Origin: Strongylocentrotus droebachiensis
Taxonomy: Eukaryota; Echinodermata; Echinoidea; Camarodonta; Strongylocentrotidae
Assembly: GCA_035222895.1 (NCBI GenBank)
Contig: JAVYIG010000641.1
Coordinates: forward strand, 310,001-374,000
Direction: 5' to 3'
Length of the DNA: 64,000 bases
Part shown: piece after piece, positions 1 to 12,400 of the stretch
Position numbering within the stretch: the stretch's first letter is position 1
Layout of the letters: every line of letters begins with the position of its first letter
The notes under the pieces: model-generated
Seen by the model: only the letters and a program-made list of their open reading frames with translations
The model's database searches: none
What the model was told of the DNA's origin: nothing
Translations under genes and position numbers: made by a program

Positions 1-47
1 CTTCATTTCTCACCCGGCTTCTCTCTTCTTTTTCCTTTCTCTTTTCT

Positions 48-78
<31 letters not shown>

Positions 79-245
79 TCTTTTCTCTTTTTTTTTCTTT
101 TCTCTTCTCCTTTCTTCTCCTTTTTTCTCTCCTCCTTTCTTTTTTCCCTTCTTTTCTTCCTCTTTTTTTCCTTTTTTCCTTTTTTTTGCGCCGCCAATAG
201 GGGGGGGGGGGCCGCGGCCGTTTCGGCCCCCCTGGATCCGCCACT
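1..245. repeat. CT-rich low-complexity tract ending in a hAT-like terminus
   Basis: Positions 1-190 are almost pure pyrimidine, including a (CT)n run at about 44-68. This is followed by a G run and a GC-rich stretch ending CCTGGATCCGCCACTG at 230-245. Read on the other strand this begins CAGTGGCGGATCCAGG, the kind of terminus seen on hAT-superfamily transposons. The other end lies outside the window. Open frames through the tract are purine/pyrimidine artefacts. Confidence 0.55.
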
Positions 246-1113
246 GTATATAGTACCACATGAAACTACATATGTACTAACGTACAGAACAAATTGTGTT
301 TTGGTGATTGGTATACACTTAAAAATAAGCACAGGGGAGAGTGACAGTTTATTCAATGTGGAATAGTATTCAAATAACCCCCCCCCCCCTCCCCTGTTTA
401 TGCATCCTGAGAGGGGATGATAGTAAGGAGATCACAAAAAGTCATTCTTCTATTTGAGGAGATATGAAAGGATGTTTTCATTGTCGATTTTAAAAGTTGG
501 AAACCGTGAAAGAACCCCTGTCAAAGACAGAAGAGTAGTGGCAATGTGAAAGATTCAGAGGGGAGCATAATTCTAGAATGAGTGGTAAAGTCAGAGGGTG
601 AGATGTTACACAAATGTGTAAGCAGAGAGCATAGTTGCATATATCTGCTCTAGTCTCTCTTTTTCCCCCAGAGTTTTACATTAAAAAAAGGAAAACATTT
701 TAATCCCCAAGAAACATTCCTTTCCACTTGCTTCCACTATTCTTTCTTTCATATTGTATTGTACGTAAATATTTTTTTGCCCCTTTCCATGTCTCTCTTC
801 TACAAAGGCTACATCAGAGCTCAGACAGTGATCTTTCAACTCTTTTTATTCCCCCTTTTATACTTGTACCCTTCAGCTATCTTTTTCTGTCTCTCTCTTG
901 AAAACACACACTCTCTCTTCTCCTCTCCCTTCATCTCTATTCCCTGGTACCTTTACTTCTTTGAAGTACAATGTCCATCTTATTGTTCAGCTTATCGCTT
1001 TAACTACAAGTATAAAATCACATTGATCAATCAGAGGCACAATAAAAAAGAGCTAAATAACTCATGTTTACAATTGGCTAATTTTTATTTACATACATGT
1101 CATAGAAATGCAG
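246..1113. other. Non-coding stretch, no gene seen
   Basis: AT-rich sequence with a C run near 379-392 and pyrimidine-rich patches at 650-960. I see no splice-bounded coding exon, RNA gene or paired terminal repeat. It could be intron of the gene whose possible last exon is at 1114-1191. Confidence 0.4.
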
Positions 1114-1191
1114 TCGTTATGCTGCCTGGAAGACCTGGTGGCAGCAAATGAGAAGGCTCTCCAGTGTGCCAAGGCCTGGCAGAGCATTTGA
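1114..1191 (+). CDS. Possible terminal coding exon of an unidentified plus-strand gene
   Basis: A good acceptor (pyrimidine-rich stretch, then CAG at 1111-1113) is followed by 25 open codons and TGA at 1189-1191. The peptide looks like a soluble helical C-terminus: LEDLVAANEKALQ, then CAKAWQSI. Its composition and higher GC content differ from the flanks, which suggests coding. I do not recognise the family. The start phase is unknown and earlier exons would lie to the left of the window. The gene would converge on RANGAP1, whose stop codon is about 2.6 kb away on the other strand. No AATAAA lies close downstream. A chance ORF is quite possible. Confidence 0.3.
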   Translation, partial: SLCCLEDLVAANEKALQCAKAWQSI

Positions 1192-2965
1192 GGACACGAA
1201 AGAAGAATACAAAGTGTATATATCCTTTTCTTGAACATGATATTATTTATTTTTGGTGCTTGATAAATCTTTATAGATATTTATCACAACTATGAAATTT
1301 TAGATGGTTACCATTTCGTGTTTGTTTTTTGTTTTTTCTTCTTTTTACTTTTTTTCAGTTATGAGTTATGAGTTTTTGATCGATCGGGTGGGTGGTACAT
1401 GTACGACATTACTTATTATAGGCTCTGTATAAGCTTGGCTTGTTAGAACTCTTGTGAGTAATGTGCCGCGGGATTCCATATCCTTAAACTGCTGGCGAAC
1501 AGAGCAACAAGACCAAGCTCTGTAATTATTAGGATCTCTGTCCAGTAGTGCCGTGTTTGTGCCATCTAACTGGATCGACCAAATCAATTGATTCATAATA
1601 TATGTATATGCAATATTTTTTCCCGTAACATGAGAGTAATTTTAATAGTTTCATACTATTAATTAAATGTATTGTTAACTGTAACTGTATAATTGTTTTA
1701 AATGGGGGCACGCTACAAGAGTCCTATCTCGCACCCCGGGGCAACGTGTCTGACACGGCCGGTTGTAGCAACTACTCCGAAGATCAAGATTACAGTAATC
1801 TTGATCTAAGGAGACACGAACGAACGAGTCGTTATCTCACAATACAACAGAAATAGTGTGCTTTTTTCTGAGACACGCCTACAAAATTTAACCATAATCA
1901 GCTAACTTTACATACATTATTTACAGGTATTAAAACAAAAAGTGCTCTACTGGTTTCATGTCCAAACTTCACAAAAGTAAATGGTATTAAACTTAACTAC
2001 ATGTAGTTCATCTGAATATGATACTTGGTAGGTACCGGTATGCCAATATTTGCGTTATAACGGTTCATCTAATCTATCCAGAAACGACAGAAGCTGGATC
2101 ATAACCTTAAAACAAAATACTTTATTACATTTCTAAATCCTCTCAAACACGGTATAAAAAAATAATGTGTTTGGTTGTTTCACGATGCAGGCATGCTGAA
2201 AAAGGCACATTCATTTTCTAAATGACACGATGCATGTTCAGTGGCACCTCTATGAGGACACAATCATCATTAAATCTCGTTATAACAAGGTGATTTTCCA
2301 GTACATTTTTAAATATTTTGTTTGTGAGCCCTAATTCAATGTCACAAAGTTATTTGCTTAGTCTAAAAGACTATGTTATAATTAGGTTCCTATCTATTAC
2401 ATTGCATCTTTCTTTCTACCTGTACTTTTTGAGGACAAAGCTTTTCTTTTTCACACTTGGATGTGGTTTGCTCTTACATACACAAGATACAACAGCAATC
2501 TATAAAAGCTCATCTGTCTTTGAAATATTATTGTACATGTGGAATTGAATGCAAATACATATTTTAGTCAACATTGCTGATTAATCACGCTTGCTGCACA
2601 TAATGTAGCAACAATATAACCACTGATTACGGTAGCCACAAGTGACTTAGGAGTAAGGTAATAATCTCATTTTTGATACTTGTACTTGTAGTTATATCAC
2701 TGCTACATAATTAAAATTCATCATATTTTCTAAGAGATTAAGTTCACAGCAAGTACTGACAATGAGATAAGGTTGGTTTCATCCCAATTCCAGATTACAC
2801 AGAGGTAAACAGAGATCTAACCTGTAGCTCTGTTGAACTTGAGAAGACCAAGCATTTGGTTTCGTTGTTATAGAAAGAATTTCTAGTGAATCTACAAATT
2901 TCAAAAGAATGCAAGCCTTTACATAGTCTTTACCGCACATAGAACAAAACCTGAATGTTGATGTA
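1192..2965. other. Intergenic, no gene seen
   Basis: AT-rich DNA between the possible exon at 1114-1191 and the repeats downstream of RANGAP1. Apart from the hairpin at 1781-1807 I see nothing supportable; short ORFs lack splice context or recognisable motifs. Confidence 0.4.
1781..1807. repeat. Perfect 13-bp hairpin
   Basis: AGATCAAGATTAC at 781-793 of this kilobase is followed by one base and its exact reverse complement. CTCC upstream and GGAG downstream extend the pairing with small interruptions. It lies in a slightly GC-richer patch (about 1705-1860). No role is evident; it may be part of a mobile-element end. Confidence 0.6.
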
Positions 2966-3261
2966 CAGTCAAACCTGTCTATAAAGGCATCAAAGTGGCC
3001 ACTGTAGACAGACTACCCTTTTTAGACCAGGACCCTGTCTTATAGAGTTGATATCAATCGTAATTATGTACATAAGAGATGGGAGACTGTAAAGTTGTGA
3101 TCGATTGGAGGACTTACGATTGATTTGGATCAATCGTAACTCTTAATAAGATGGGGTCCTGTTCTTCAACACACATTTCCATCTAGATGGAGCCAATATG
3201 GGCGACCACTATAGCAGGTGGTCTTTATAGAGAGGTGACTATAAAGACAAGTTTGACTGTA
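2966..3261. mobile_element. MITE with ACAGTCAAACCTGTCT-type inverted ends
   Basis: The left end reads ACAGTCAAACCTGTCTATAAAG and the right end is its near-perfect inverse (CTATAAAGACAAGTTTGACTGT), both next to TA. Internal sequence repeats motifs such as GGTGGTCTTTATAG. A second copy of the family is at 18425-18618. This copy carries another element nested inside it (3030-3161). No coding capacity, so non-autonomous. Confidence 0.7.
3030..3161. mobile_element. Nested palindromic MITE (CCCTGTCTTA / AATCAATCG family)
   Basis: Begins GGACCCTGTCTTATAGAGTTG and ends with the inverse-like AACTCTTAATAAGATGGGGTCC. Internally it has inverted ATCAATCG motifs. It interrupts the surrounding MITE (2966-3261), while the related MITE at 18425-18618 lacks it. 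Relatives with the same ends and AATCAATCG core occur at 51314-51453 and 51980-52101. Confidence 0.65.
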
Positions 3262-3770
3262 TATTACACTTGGTTTATGTTGCTGTATATTTCTTATTTC
3301 ACCCTACGGAAGATTTATTGTCCATAAATAGGGCAGTTTACAAAATCATTATCTCTCACTAGTACAATATAATCAGCATACATGAGGAGAAAGCATGATA
3401 GTTGACTGGAAAAGTGTTATCCCAACTTACATTTTCATGCGCCCCAAACTTTGGATGCTACTTTCTCACTGGACTTAGCAATCAAACAGAAGTGTCTGGT
3501 CGCTGGAATGAAATGTCACAATGACCTTGATCAGCCAAGGCAACCAGTTGTATCACCAGTAAGAATGAAGTTCAATTGTTTAATGCTTTCCAAAGAAATA
3601 AAAGTTCCATGATCCGGGATTAACAGTTAAAAAAAGCTTTGCTCGTTGAAGAATAAGATTTGTTCCTGAAATTGCAGATAGTGGGCATCTCTTGTGTCTC
3701 GCTCCTTGAGCTTAAGATTTCAATAAAAAGTCAAAGTTAGTCAATTCTTGTAAGAGTAATTGACTGCTGT

Positions 3771-3840
3771 TCACAGCTGATAGATGGCTTGCATCAGACC
3801 ATGTTTCGCACTCACGCAATCATCAATCTTTGAATTAGGT
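3771..3840 (-). CDS. RANGAP1: RANGAP1 exon 16, C-terminus (residues 551-573)
   Basis: A short last exon after a strong acceptor (TTTCTTTTCTTGAACCTACAG). Encodes [20 protein letters not shown], then QL and TGA. This aligns residue for residue with the vertebrate ending PNSALESCSFARHSLLQTLY. Invisible as an ORF; identified by phase and homology. Confidence 0.9.
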
Positions 3841-6393
3841 CTGTAGGTTCAAGAAAAGAAAATATAAATATGATACAAATTGAATGCTTATATGGAGCTT
3901 TAATGGCTAAAAGCAATGTGTATATCCAACATGAAAGATAAATTGAAGAATAGAGAGATGTTATTTGAAATACAGCCTTCAGATACATAATAAGCAATAT
4001 TTGAATTAACTTTCATCAGATGGAACAAACTACTTATACTTCAAGGTTTACACCATGCAGACTGTATCAGGACTACCATCCCCTGGACAACTAACTGATA
4101 CTGCTGGCCTCTGCCGGACAACTATCCCCACAGGAGAACTATGCCCTGGGACAATCAATGCCCAGACACCTTCTCCATGGCAATTATTTTACAGACAACT
4201 ACCTCAGGGCAACTACTCCCAGTAAAACTATCCCAAATTCAATCAACAATCAATAATAATATGTAACATTATAAATGCCAGTTACAATGTGTAGTCGTTC
4301 CTTTCAAGTCAGGTGTATTTAATACTTGTAGTCAAGATCTACATATTATTTAGGCAATGCTACATCATCAAGCCCTTCCTGTAAACATTTTCATAAAAGT
4401 TTAAGAGAATTGATAACTGGACAGGTGTCAAATGGTAACACAGTGATAATTAAAAGTTAATATGAATGGAGAAAAGGTCTGAACTTGCCCTTTTATGTTA
4501 GGGGGAAGAGTCAAATGAAGTACAAACACTGAAAAGAAAGGTTTGAGCACCTGTGAGGTATTCTTTGTGTGATCATGCTGTTTGACTACTGTTCTAGAGT
4601 CAACAAATATTGTCCCAATATGTAAAAATCTGCACAAGTCAATAACTAGAGTACAACTAGAGTATTACTATGTACAAACCTTGAAAGGAAAGTCATGAAG
4701 ATTGGTGCTGTGCTTTTAGGGTAGTACTGCTGTTTGACTGCATGTCCTAGAGTCAGTAACATTCCTGAAGGATCACCAACTGGCCTCAATTTATCTTCAC
4801 CCTGGGAATCAATACAATATAAATCATTACATTCAAACAATACGGTTCATATTTCTGAACTCATTGTTCAATGATGCCAGAGCTAGGGTGTTCAAACAGT
4901 ACAAGGTCAAACCTCCACACTATGTACAAGCTGAACAGGTATGTATATATTTCAGTTCAGATGATCATGAAATAAAATAATTATGTGATCTCGCACCATG
5001 GCCCTCATTGGAGTTTTCCTCTTAGTCCTGTATTAACTCATTATCCTTCTAATGTTCAAAAACTCGAACAGCACATGAATGTAGTTACAGAAAGTCAAAG
5101 CAGCAAAAGAACATTTACTACCGTGTACAGTGACTGTGTGCATTCCCTTCCTGGATAAAAAAAAATTACATAATTAATTTTCTTATTTCTGCTCTAGAGT
5201 CTTATATCTGACAATGAGGGGATTAAAATGACCCTGTACCATGGACAATAACTGAACTTTAAGAATTAACCTGCCTTTATGTGCGATTAAAAAACAAACA
5301 AACAAACAAACAAAACGGCAAGCTCTTCATTTACACAATAGTTGCATCAGAAGGAGTCTATGGCAGTATGAAAGTTTATCCCTTTGTGGAATACTAGACC
5401 AGTTGGTTTTCTTAACTCGTACAAAGCAGATACAAAACACATTACACGTTAAGATTGATATGAAAACTTTGCATATTTTATACTCGACCACCCATTCTAC
5501 CCTTCAACTCCTGCAATATCCAGCTTGTTATGCAAATGTATTATGCAGTTTTTAGGTTCATTACCAGAGATGCCAACCTCTTGACACAAAAAAAACAGAC
5601 CGAGTATCCTAAAAAATCAGATTTTGGAGAGAAAAATCAGATTTCATGAAAACTCGAAACTACTAATGGCCCGTTGGCCTGGGCCGGTAAAATTTCAGAA
5701 AAATGTTTTACTGCTAAAGTACGGTCAAGTAAAACGTTTGCTCTTTCATTCAAATTTAAAGAGAAATTTGTAAGGCAAGGTTTTGTTGGGGTTGCGGGGT
5801 TTCCTTGTACATCTTTTTTTCTTTTTTTGGTTGAAAAATCGTATTTTAAGAGGTGATATCGTATTATCATATTCCACTCTTATTATCGTACTGGTTGGCA
5901 TCTCTGCATTACGTAGCAAAAATCCTTTTTACATCCCTGTGATAAATATAAATGATTGAAAGAAGTTAAAATTCATACCTTGATAAGTCCCAGATGAACC
6001 AGTAAAGCATTCACAACAGATTCAGGTGTGCATTTCTCCGATGAAAACAACTTCTTCAAAATGGCATCTGCAAATATCAGAATAAGAAAAAAAAACAATG
6101 ATAATAATATGCCTTGTTTACCTAGGGCAGCTTCATCAGTATTACTACTTTTCTCCCTGGGGGCCCTGCAATCATATCATTACCCCGGCATTTGTGATGA
6201 GTCGCCAAAGTTTCCTTATTTGTTAAAAAAGTGCCAAACTGGATTTCCTTTCACATGCATCTACGGTGCTGCATTATAATTAAGTCGGGTATGTTTAAGG
6301 GAAGGGTTCTCATTCACTTGCAAATGAACACATTGCAATTCAGTCTTAAAGAGAAGAAGATAGACAGAGTGGAAGAGAGAGAGAGAGAGACAC

Positions 6394-6433
<40 letters not shown>

Positions 6434-9400
6434 ACACACACACAGAGAGACAGAGAGACATCAAGATAAACAGTATCCACAGCTTTATCCGCATTGGCAG
6501 TCCATACATATACATGAATAAATCTTCTTTACAATACAGGAGGGAGCCGAGTGAATCTAAGATATACCTGTGCACTGATAAACTGCATTCTTGACATCAT
6601 TGTTCTCACTTTCCATCACTGAGGAGATCTTCACAAACGCCTTGATTCCAGCTGACTCCTCATATACCTCATCCTGTAAACGAGATTCCATTAGAAATAT
6701 TAGGAAGTTTTAGAAAGACGCTATAAGTATAAGTCATTGTGTTGATTGATTCAAATCATTAAGTGGACACTGTGTCGGTGCAATGGACCAAACATGGCAT
6801 AGACATGTTGTAGTCACTTCCTGATTAAAGATCCTCCAAGTTCAAGCGTTGTTTTTTTTTACTTCTATTTAATTTGAAATGGAGGGGGGGGGGGGGGATA
6901 TAGTGGAATGGATCTCAAAACAGGACGTACAGCAACTTTCTTCATTGAGATTTCTCCATTCCATCCCAATGATGATCACCAAAGGCTTCAGGTATAACAT
7001 AACTACCCCATGGCTCACCCTGGGTCATTTTCAGTGTAGAAATGATTTCTGGGCCCTGTAACACAAAATTTGACTTTTAATCATCTGTATAAATCGAATA
7101 CCGGTATATCTCAAATCTTACTATAATCACTTGTGTCTTACCAATTGTATTTATCGGTTACACAACATACCGTACGTTGTAAGTTACTAATTATTGAAAA
7201 GTTATGATGGATTGAAGGAGTTAAAATTAATTTGAGACTCGAGATACAATTACTTTTAATTTGTTATGTTACAGGGCCCAGGCGAGTCGAATTGGTTGTG
7301 CCATATATATTCTATTACAAGCAAAGAGGTATTACTAGTTGAAAATATATGATTACTCGTTGCATTGCAAGTACTTGTGGTAATAGTGGTAATACAAGTA
7401 AGTCAAGATTATGGCTGTCAGTCTCAGTCGGGATATGTAAGATAGTCTGTCCAGCTTACCCCTAGCTCCTGTAGAAGTTTCTCTGCACGCTGGTTACCAA
7501 GAGCTTGTAATTTATTAGCAGTAGGGAATGCTAGGAAATCTGCTGCTGTTACAGGGATCTGATTCAAATCAAAACAAAGCACATGAATTATAGCATGGTT
7601 GCAATGAACAATGGATTAAAAATGAAACATTTGCAAGTATTTGTTTGTGAAAGTGTCTTGTTCATTCATTCATTCATCCTTCATCAAAGCTTGGGTTTCA
7701 AACAAATCACTTTTTCAAGATTCACATGTAATATGTAATCAATTTTCTCTTATCATCTCCTTTCTCCTATCTCTTTCCTCACCCTTTCCTATATCCTTAA
7801 CCATTTCATTCTACCCCCCCCCCCCCCCCCCCCCTATCTCTCTCTGCCTCTCTATCTCTCTCTCTCTGTTGTTCATACATTGGTTCATTTATACATACAT
7901 TTTCTCTTCACAGCTCTCTCACTGACAATTCCTCTCAAAAAAATTGTCCTTGCTTGAAGCACACACTTGCTTGCTTAATGTACATGTATATAGAATCGCT
8001 TTTGTCATTATCCTTTTCCAATTACAATTACATTACTGTCGTAATATTTTCCAATCTTTAATTTATCTCTCTTAATGAAAATTTACAGATTGAATATAGG
8101 GCAGTGTTTTCATTAATGTACAGCAATAGCTGCTTGAATGATGAGTATATACCAGTAACACATTTTAAGAAAAGACCACACCATGATTTTATCAAAAAAC
8201 ATTTTAATGTAAAAGGTCAAAGGTGAGCAGTACGGAATGAAGGTATAGAGTACTAGAAGGAAGACACATTTCATCATTTATATCATCACATCTTATCTCT
8301 CTCTTCTCTCAGCCTCCATTTCAAGGAGGTCATTCATCATCCCGTCTTCATGGAAAGATATAGCTAACAATATGTGATACAAAATTCTTGATTGTAATAT
8401 CTGTGCATTCTACATGTGTATCAAAAATTGTCATGCATTTTCATAATTGGCTAGACAAGACTCCAACAAAGAGAGAAAAATAATTAAATGCTGTTAGCCC
8501 AGTATATATACATTAGACCCCCTCCCCTCCATCCTTGTGATTCCCTGCTGACCCCTGGAAAAAAGAGAGTGTGGGACCACAGCACATAGCAATCCTGGAA
8601 ACTATGTAATTGCATGTATGTATAAAGATGCTGTGATTTCCTTATTCAGAAAGTCAACCTCAGTATCCATGCATTACCCTTTTTTTCTGGTTCACTATGA
8701 ACAAAAGTAAATGGAATGGATGTGCTTTATACAGAGCAGTCCTTTGTGGTTGTGTGTTAGTGTGTAAACTGAAGAGATCTCAGACTGATTCAATATTGCA
8801 TTAACATATACAGTGTGACCAGGGGGGTGTTTCATAAAGCTGTTTGTAAAGTTACGCATGACTTCACGAATGACTCAAATATGAAAAGCCAAATGGGATG
8901 CTCAATCATTATTAACTGCATCAACTAAAGTTGAACTGTGCAGATGTAGATTAACATTCTTATCATAACAAACATTTGTAATGCAAAGTATATTTCTTTG
9001 CCATAATTTAATTGAGGTTATTGGAAATATAGTCACACTTTGTTAAAGCATCAGGAAAATCTTGGACGTCCTATCTGGCACTTCATATTCAAGTCGTTTG
9101 TAAAGTCATGCGTAACTTTACGAACAGTTTTTTATGAAACACCCCCCAGATTGTTACGTTAACTATGTATCCTCTTCATAATTTCATACTCTTGATATAG
9201 GCTGATGCATTACACAAACATAGAATAGCTGTTACCGGTAAATCATCTCAAATGGCAGTGGTCAGACTGCAAAACAGCTGAATAATATGTAGTTACTTTC
9301 TCTTTATGTTGTTATCCAGATAAGGTTATTATTTCACAAAAATATATATATAAAGTATACTACAGTAGCTTTATAACCCTTTCCTAGTTTCCTTTCATAA

Positions 9401-12400
9401 AATATCAATATTTATGAGACAGAGGTAGTTACTTGTACTTTCTTTCCTTTTTTGGCAAATCTTCTCAACTGCAAATTGCAATATACATTCAATTCATCTT
9501 CAGTAGTATTCTGGAATGAATCAGCATTATTTTACAATATAAAGAGAGTACTATTTTCACTGAGAAAAAGACGTAAAAAGTTAAATGGAAATATTTACAT
9601 GTACTGTACATGGGTTGTTTTGTTTTGTTTTACTTTTTTAAAAACTATCATTAGTCTTTTTTCTTCTTCATTAATTTCTATTGCAAAGAAAAAATGAATG
9701 TGTGTTCCTAAATGACATACTCCAGCAGAACGATTCTGTATTTACAAGGAAGAAAGCTACTGATTTGTATAGCCTCATCAGCCTAGTTGATACAGCAGAG
9801 ATACCCTCTGATTTACAATCAGGATTACCCAGGAATGTATGAAGTTATTCATTATCAAGCTGCTATAAAACCTTTCAAATTCCCAACGCTGACATTCAGA
9901 CAAGTGGCAACGTCTGCACTGGACCTTGTGGCAGATTGGCCCGTGCTAGACTGGTTATCAAAACTACTACATGTGCAACAAATATATCAATCAAATTAGA
10001 AAACCGCTCAATTCAACGTATCAATAAAAATATCTTTGTTTCTTTGTTTCAGACCACACAATTTATACAATTAAAATGAGTATTTCTATGCTCAATATCT
10101 TTCCACTTGTATTTTAACATGTTTTTACCTCTTTCATTGCATACCATGTATGTGTGCATGCTGACTTCTCTTGGGCAAGTGTGCTTTTTCTTAAATATTT
10201 ACAGTGTCATACATAATTATCAATGCCATACCTGTTCAGTTTTAATGTATGAGTTGAGACAAAAACACTAAAGCGGTAAACAAAACAAAGCTTCAGCTAT
10301 AGGCCAGTTTTGCATTAATTTCATGCACATTTGAATACTTTTCTATCTTCTATATGTTGCATGACACCCAATGTGATTCATGACACTGGAAAGAAACATG
10401 TTGTTATATTTTGTATTTGTTTTCAGTCTCAATCAAAAAGTAGTATACAGTAACTCTGAAATGGAATGAAACTATATTTGTCCACAATGTGGTATCATAT
10501 TTGAAATCCATTTTCAATTAAAGATAAAGGTGAGTTCTGGTGATCTGATTGCATTGTGAAAGATAAGGTGTGGAATGGATCAGAAACTGCAAAGTTCTGG
10601 AGTCATCAAAATCATTATAAATTTGACCCAGTCTTGGTAAAGTAACAAGCACTGTACACAGAAAGATGTTTATATGAGACTACACAAATGGTGTCGGGGC
10701 TACCAACCTTGATTTCCTAGTACTCAGCCAGTATACATTTTCTACCAAAATTGTTTGACAAGTGACATTTATTTGTAATCTTGAACATTTAGTGTAAGTT
10801 TCGTTTGATTCTGTGAGAATTCATTTTCTTTTTTTTACCAGAACTCACCTTTATCTTTAATTTTGGATAACACAAGCCTTTGACTCTGCTTTTGAGACAT
10901 ACATTATTTACTCAAGGAAGTGAAGCCTTTCTATTCTTCATCTATAGCTCACTGATTATGAGAAACTTTTCTCATCAAAGTGTTTTCAGTTTCTTATTGT
11001 TGATTTTGAGAGAATAACACTCCTCACTTACATCAAACAAGGGTGTTAGTACCGTGATATCATTCTTAGAAAGCAATGTTGTAATCAGTTTTGCACTTTT
11101 ATCAAGTGAATATGTCAATATTTGGAAACATGTCTTGTTAGCTGAATTCTGTGGGTAGATTCCAAGGTGAATATGAGAGACAGAGCCATGTCCTCTATCG
11201 AGGTCATTATCTCATTATTATCTTGACATGAAGAACTGTTCTTTAAAGTTTATTTGATTTGCTGAGTATCATCATCAGAGCTTCATTTTGTCCATGACTG
11301 ATGCTAAATCTGCCGCATCTCCTGCATTCTGTATTATGAAAATAGAACAGAAAGAGAGCCAGCATCAGGTCAGCGTTTCCTGACGTGTTTTCCAAGTTCA
11401 CAATTTCAAAACAAATCATGTTTCGCATTTCTTTGTCAAGTTAGAAACAAAAGATTCCGGTAATCTGCTGAAAACCAAGTCTTTGAATACTTGGTTCAAT
11501 TTATAAATTAGGGGGAAATCTCTGCACAATTTTACAACTGTATTCAAGAGATTCCAAAGAGAGCAGTTCTTCATTTGACTTTTATCTTCAGCATGTGTTT
11601 ATTGATTGATATGAGCTAAGCTACAGGTGCATGAAGAAATTTCTCTCTTCTATGGCTGCACATTGTCTTCACTACTATTTGTATAGTTGTTGAAAGTAGT
11701 ATGTGTCCAGAGTTTTACAATATGATAAACCCTGATGATGAGTATTGGTCAAAACAGACCAAAACTGTAGTAAGTTGTATAAGAAGCTTTAATGTCCTTT
11801 TCAGTGGGTTTTTTTTTAAACAGAACATACAAAAAAGGAATCGCAAATCCTCAATCAATGAAGATAAATCAATCATACTTATAGATGCACACAAGAAGTG
11901 GTTAACTCCCACGTCTTAGATATTCTAATTTTATTCTGATACTAATTTGGAGTGATTTGAACTCACCATATACTTGGTTTCCTCTCTCCTGGGTGATAAA
12001 GCGGTTCCTTTGACTTGAAGATGAGGATCCTTAGATTCCTGTCCTCCTTTCTCCTCTTCAACATCCTCATCATCCTCGACATCTTCATACTCATCATCGT
12101 CATCGTCTTCCTCGTCTTCAGACACTTCATCATCGCTAAATAATCAGATTAAACAAAACAGGTTTTAATTCCAATTTTGATGAGATAAAGGCAAAGATCA
12201 AAAGTGTTGTGAAAAAATATCTCAAAAATTCAGTTGAACTGAAATGTAACCATACATGGGGCAATAATTATTGTTCTGTAAAATATAAGCCAACCGCCTT
12301 TTTATCTTGTCCCCCACTGTCACATTTTGTCTTTCTTTTTACTAAACAAATAGTGCAAACAATAATTACAAGAAGTAACCTTTTGCAAAAAGCCTAGCAC

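Larger units (their letters stand above)
7559..11966. other. RANGAP1 intron 11, repeat-bearing
   Basis: Longest RANGAP1 intron (4.4 kb). It contains MITEs at 8821-9148 and 10516-10861 and a poly-C/CT tract near 7814-7868. I looked for an exon encoding the linker present in vertebrates between the acidic and C-terminal regions and saw none. The ORFs here have no recognisable motifs. Confidence 0.6.

Noticed and set aside
3475-3502. Alternative last exon for RANGAP1
   Set aside because: It has an acceptor and fits the phase but encodes only DQTLLFDC; the exon at 3771-3840 aligns clearly with the conserved C-terminus.
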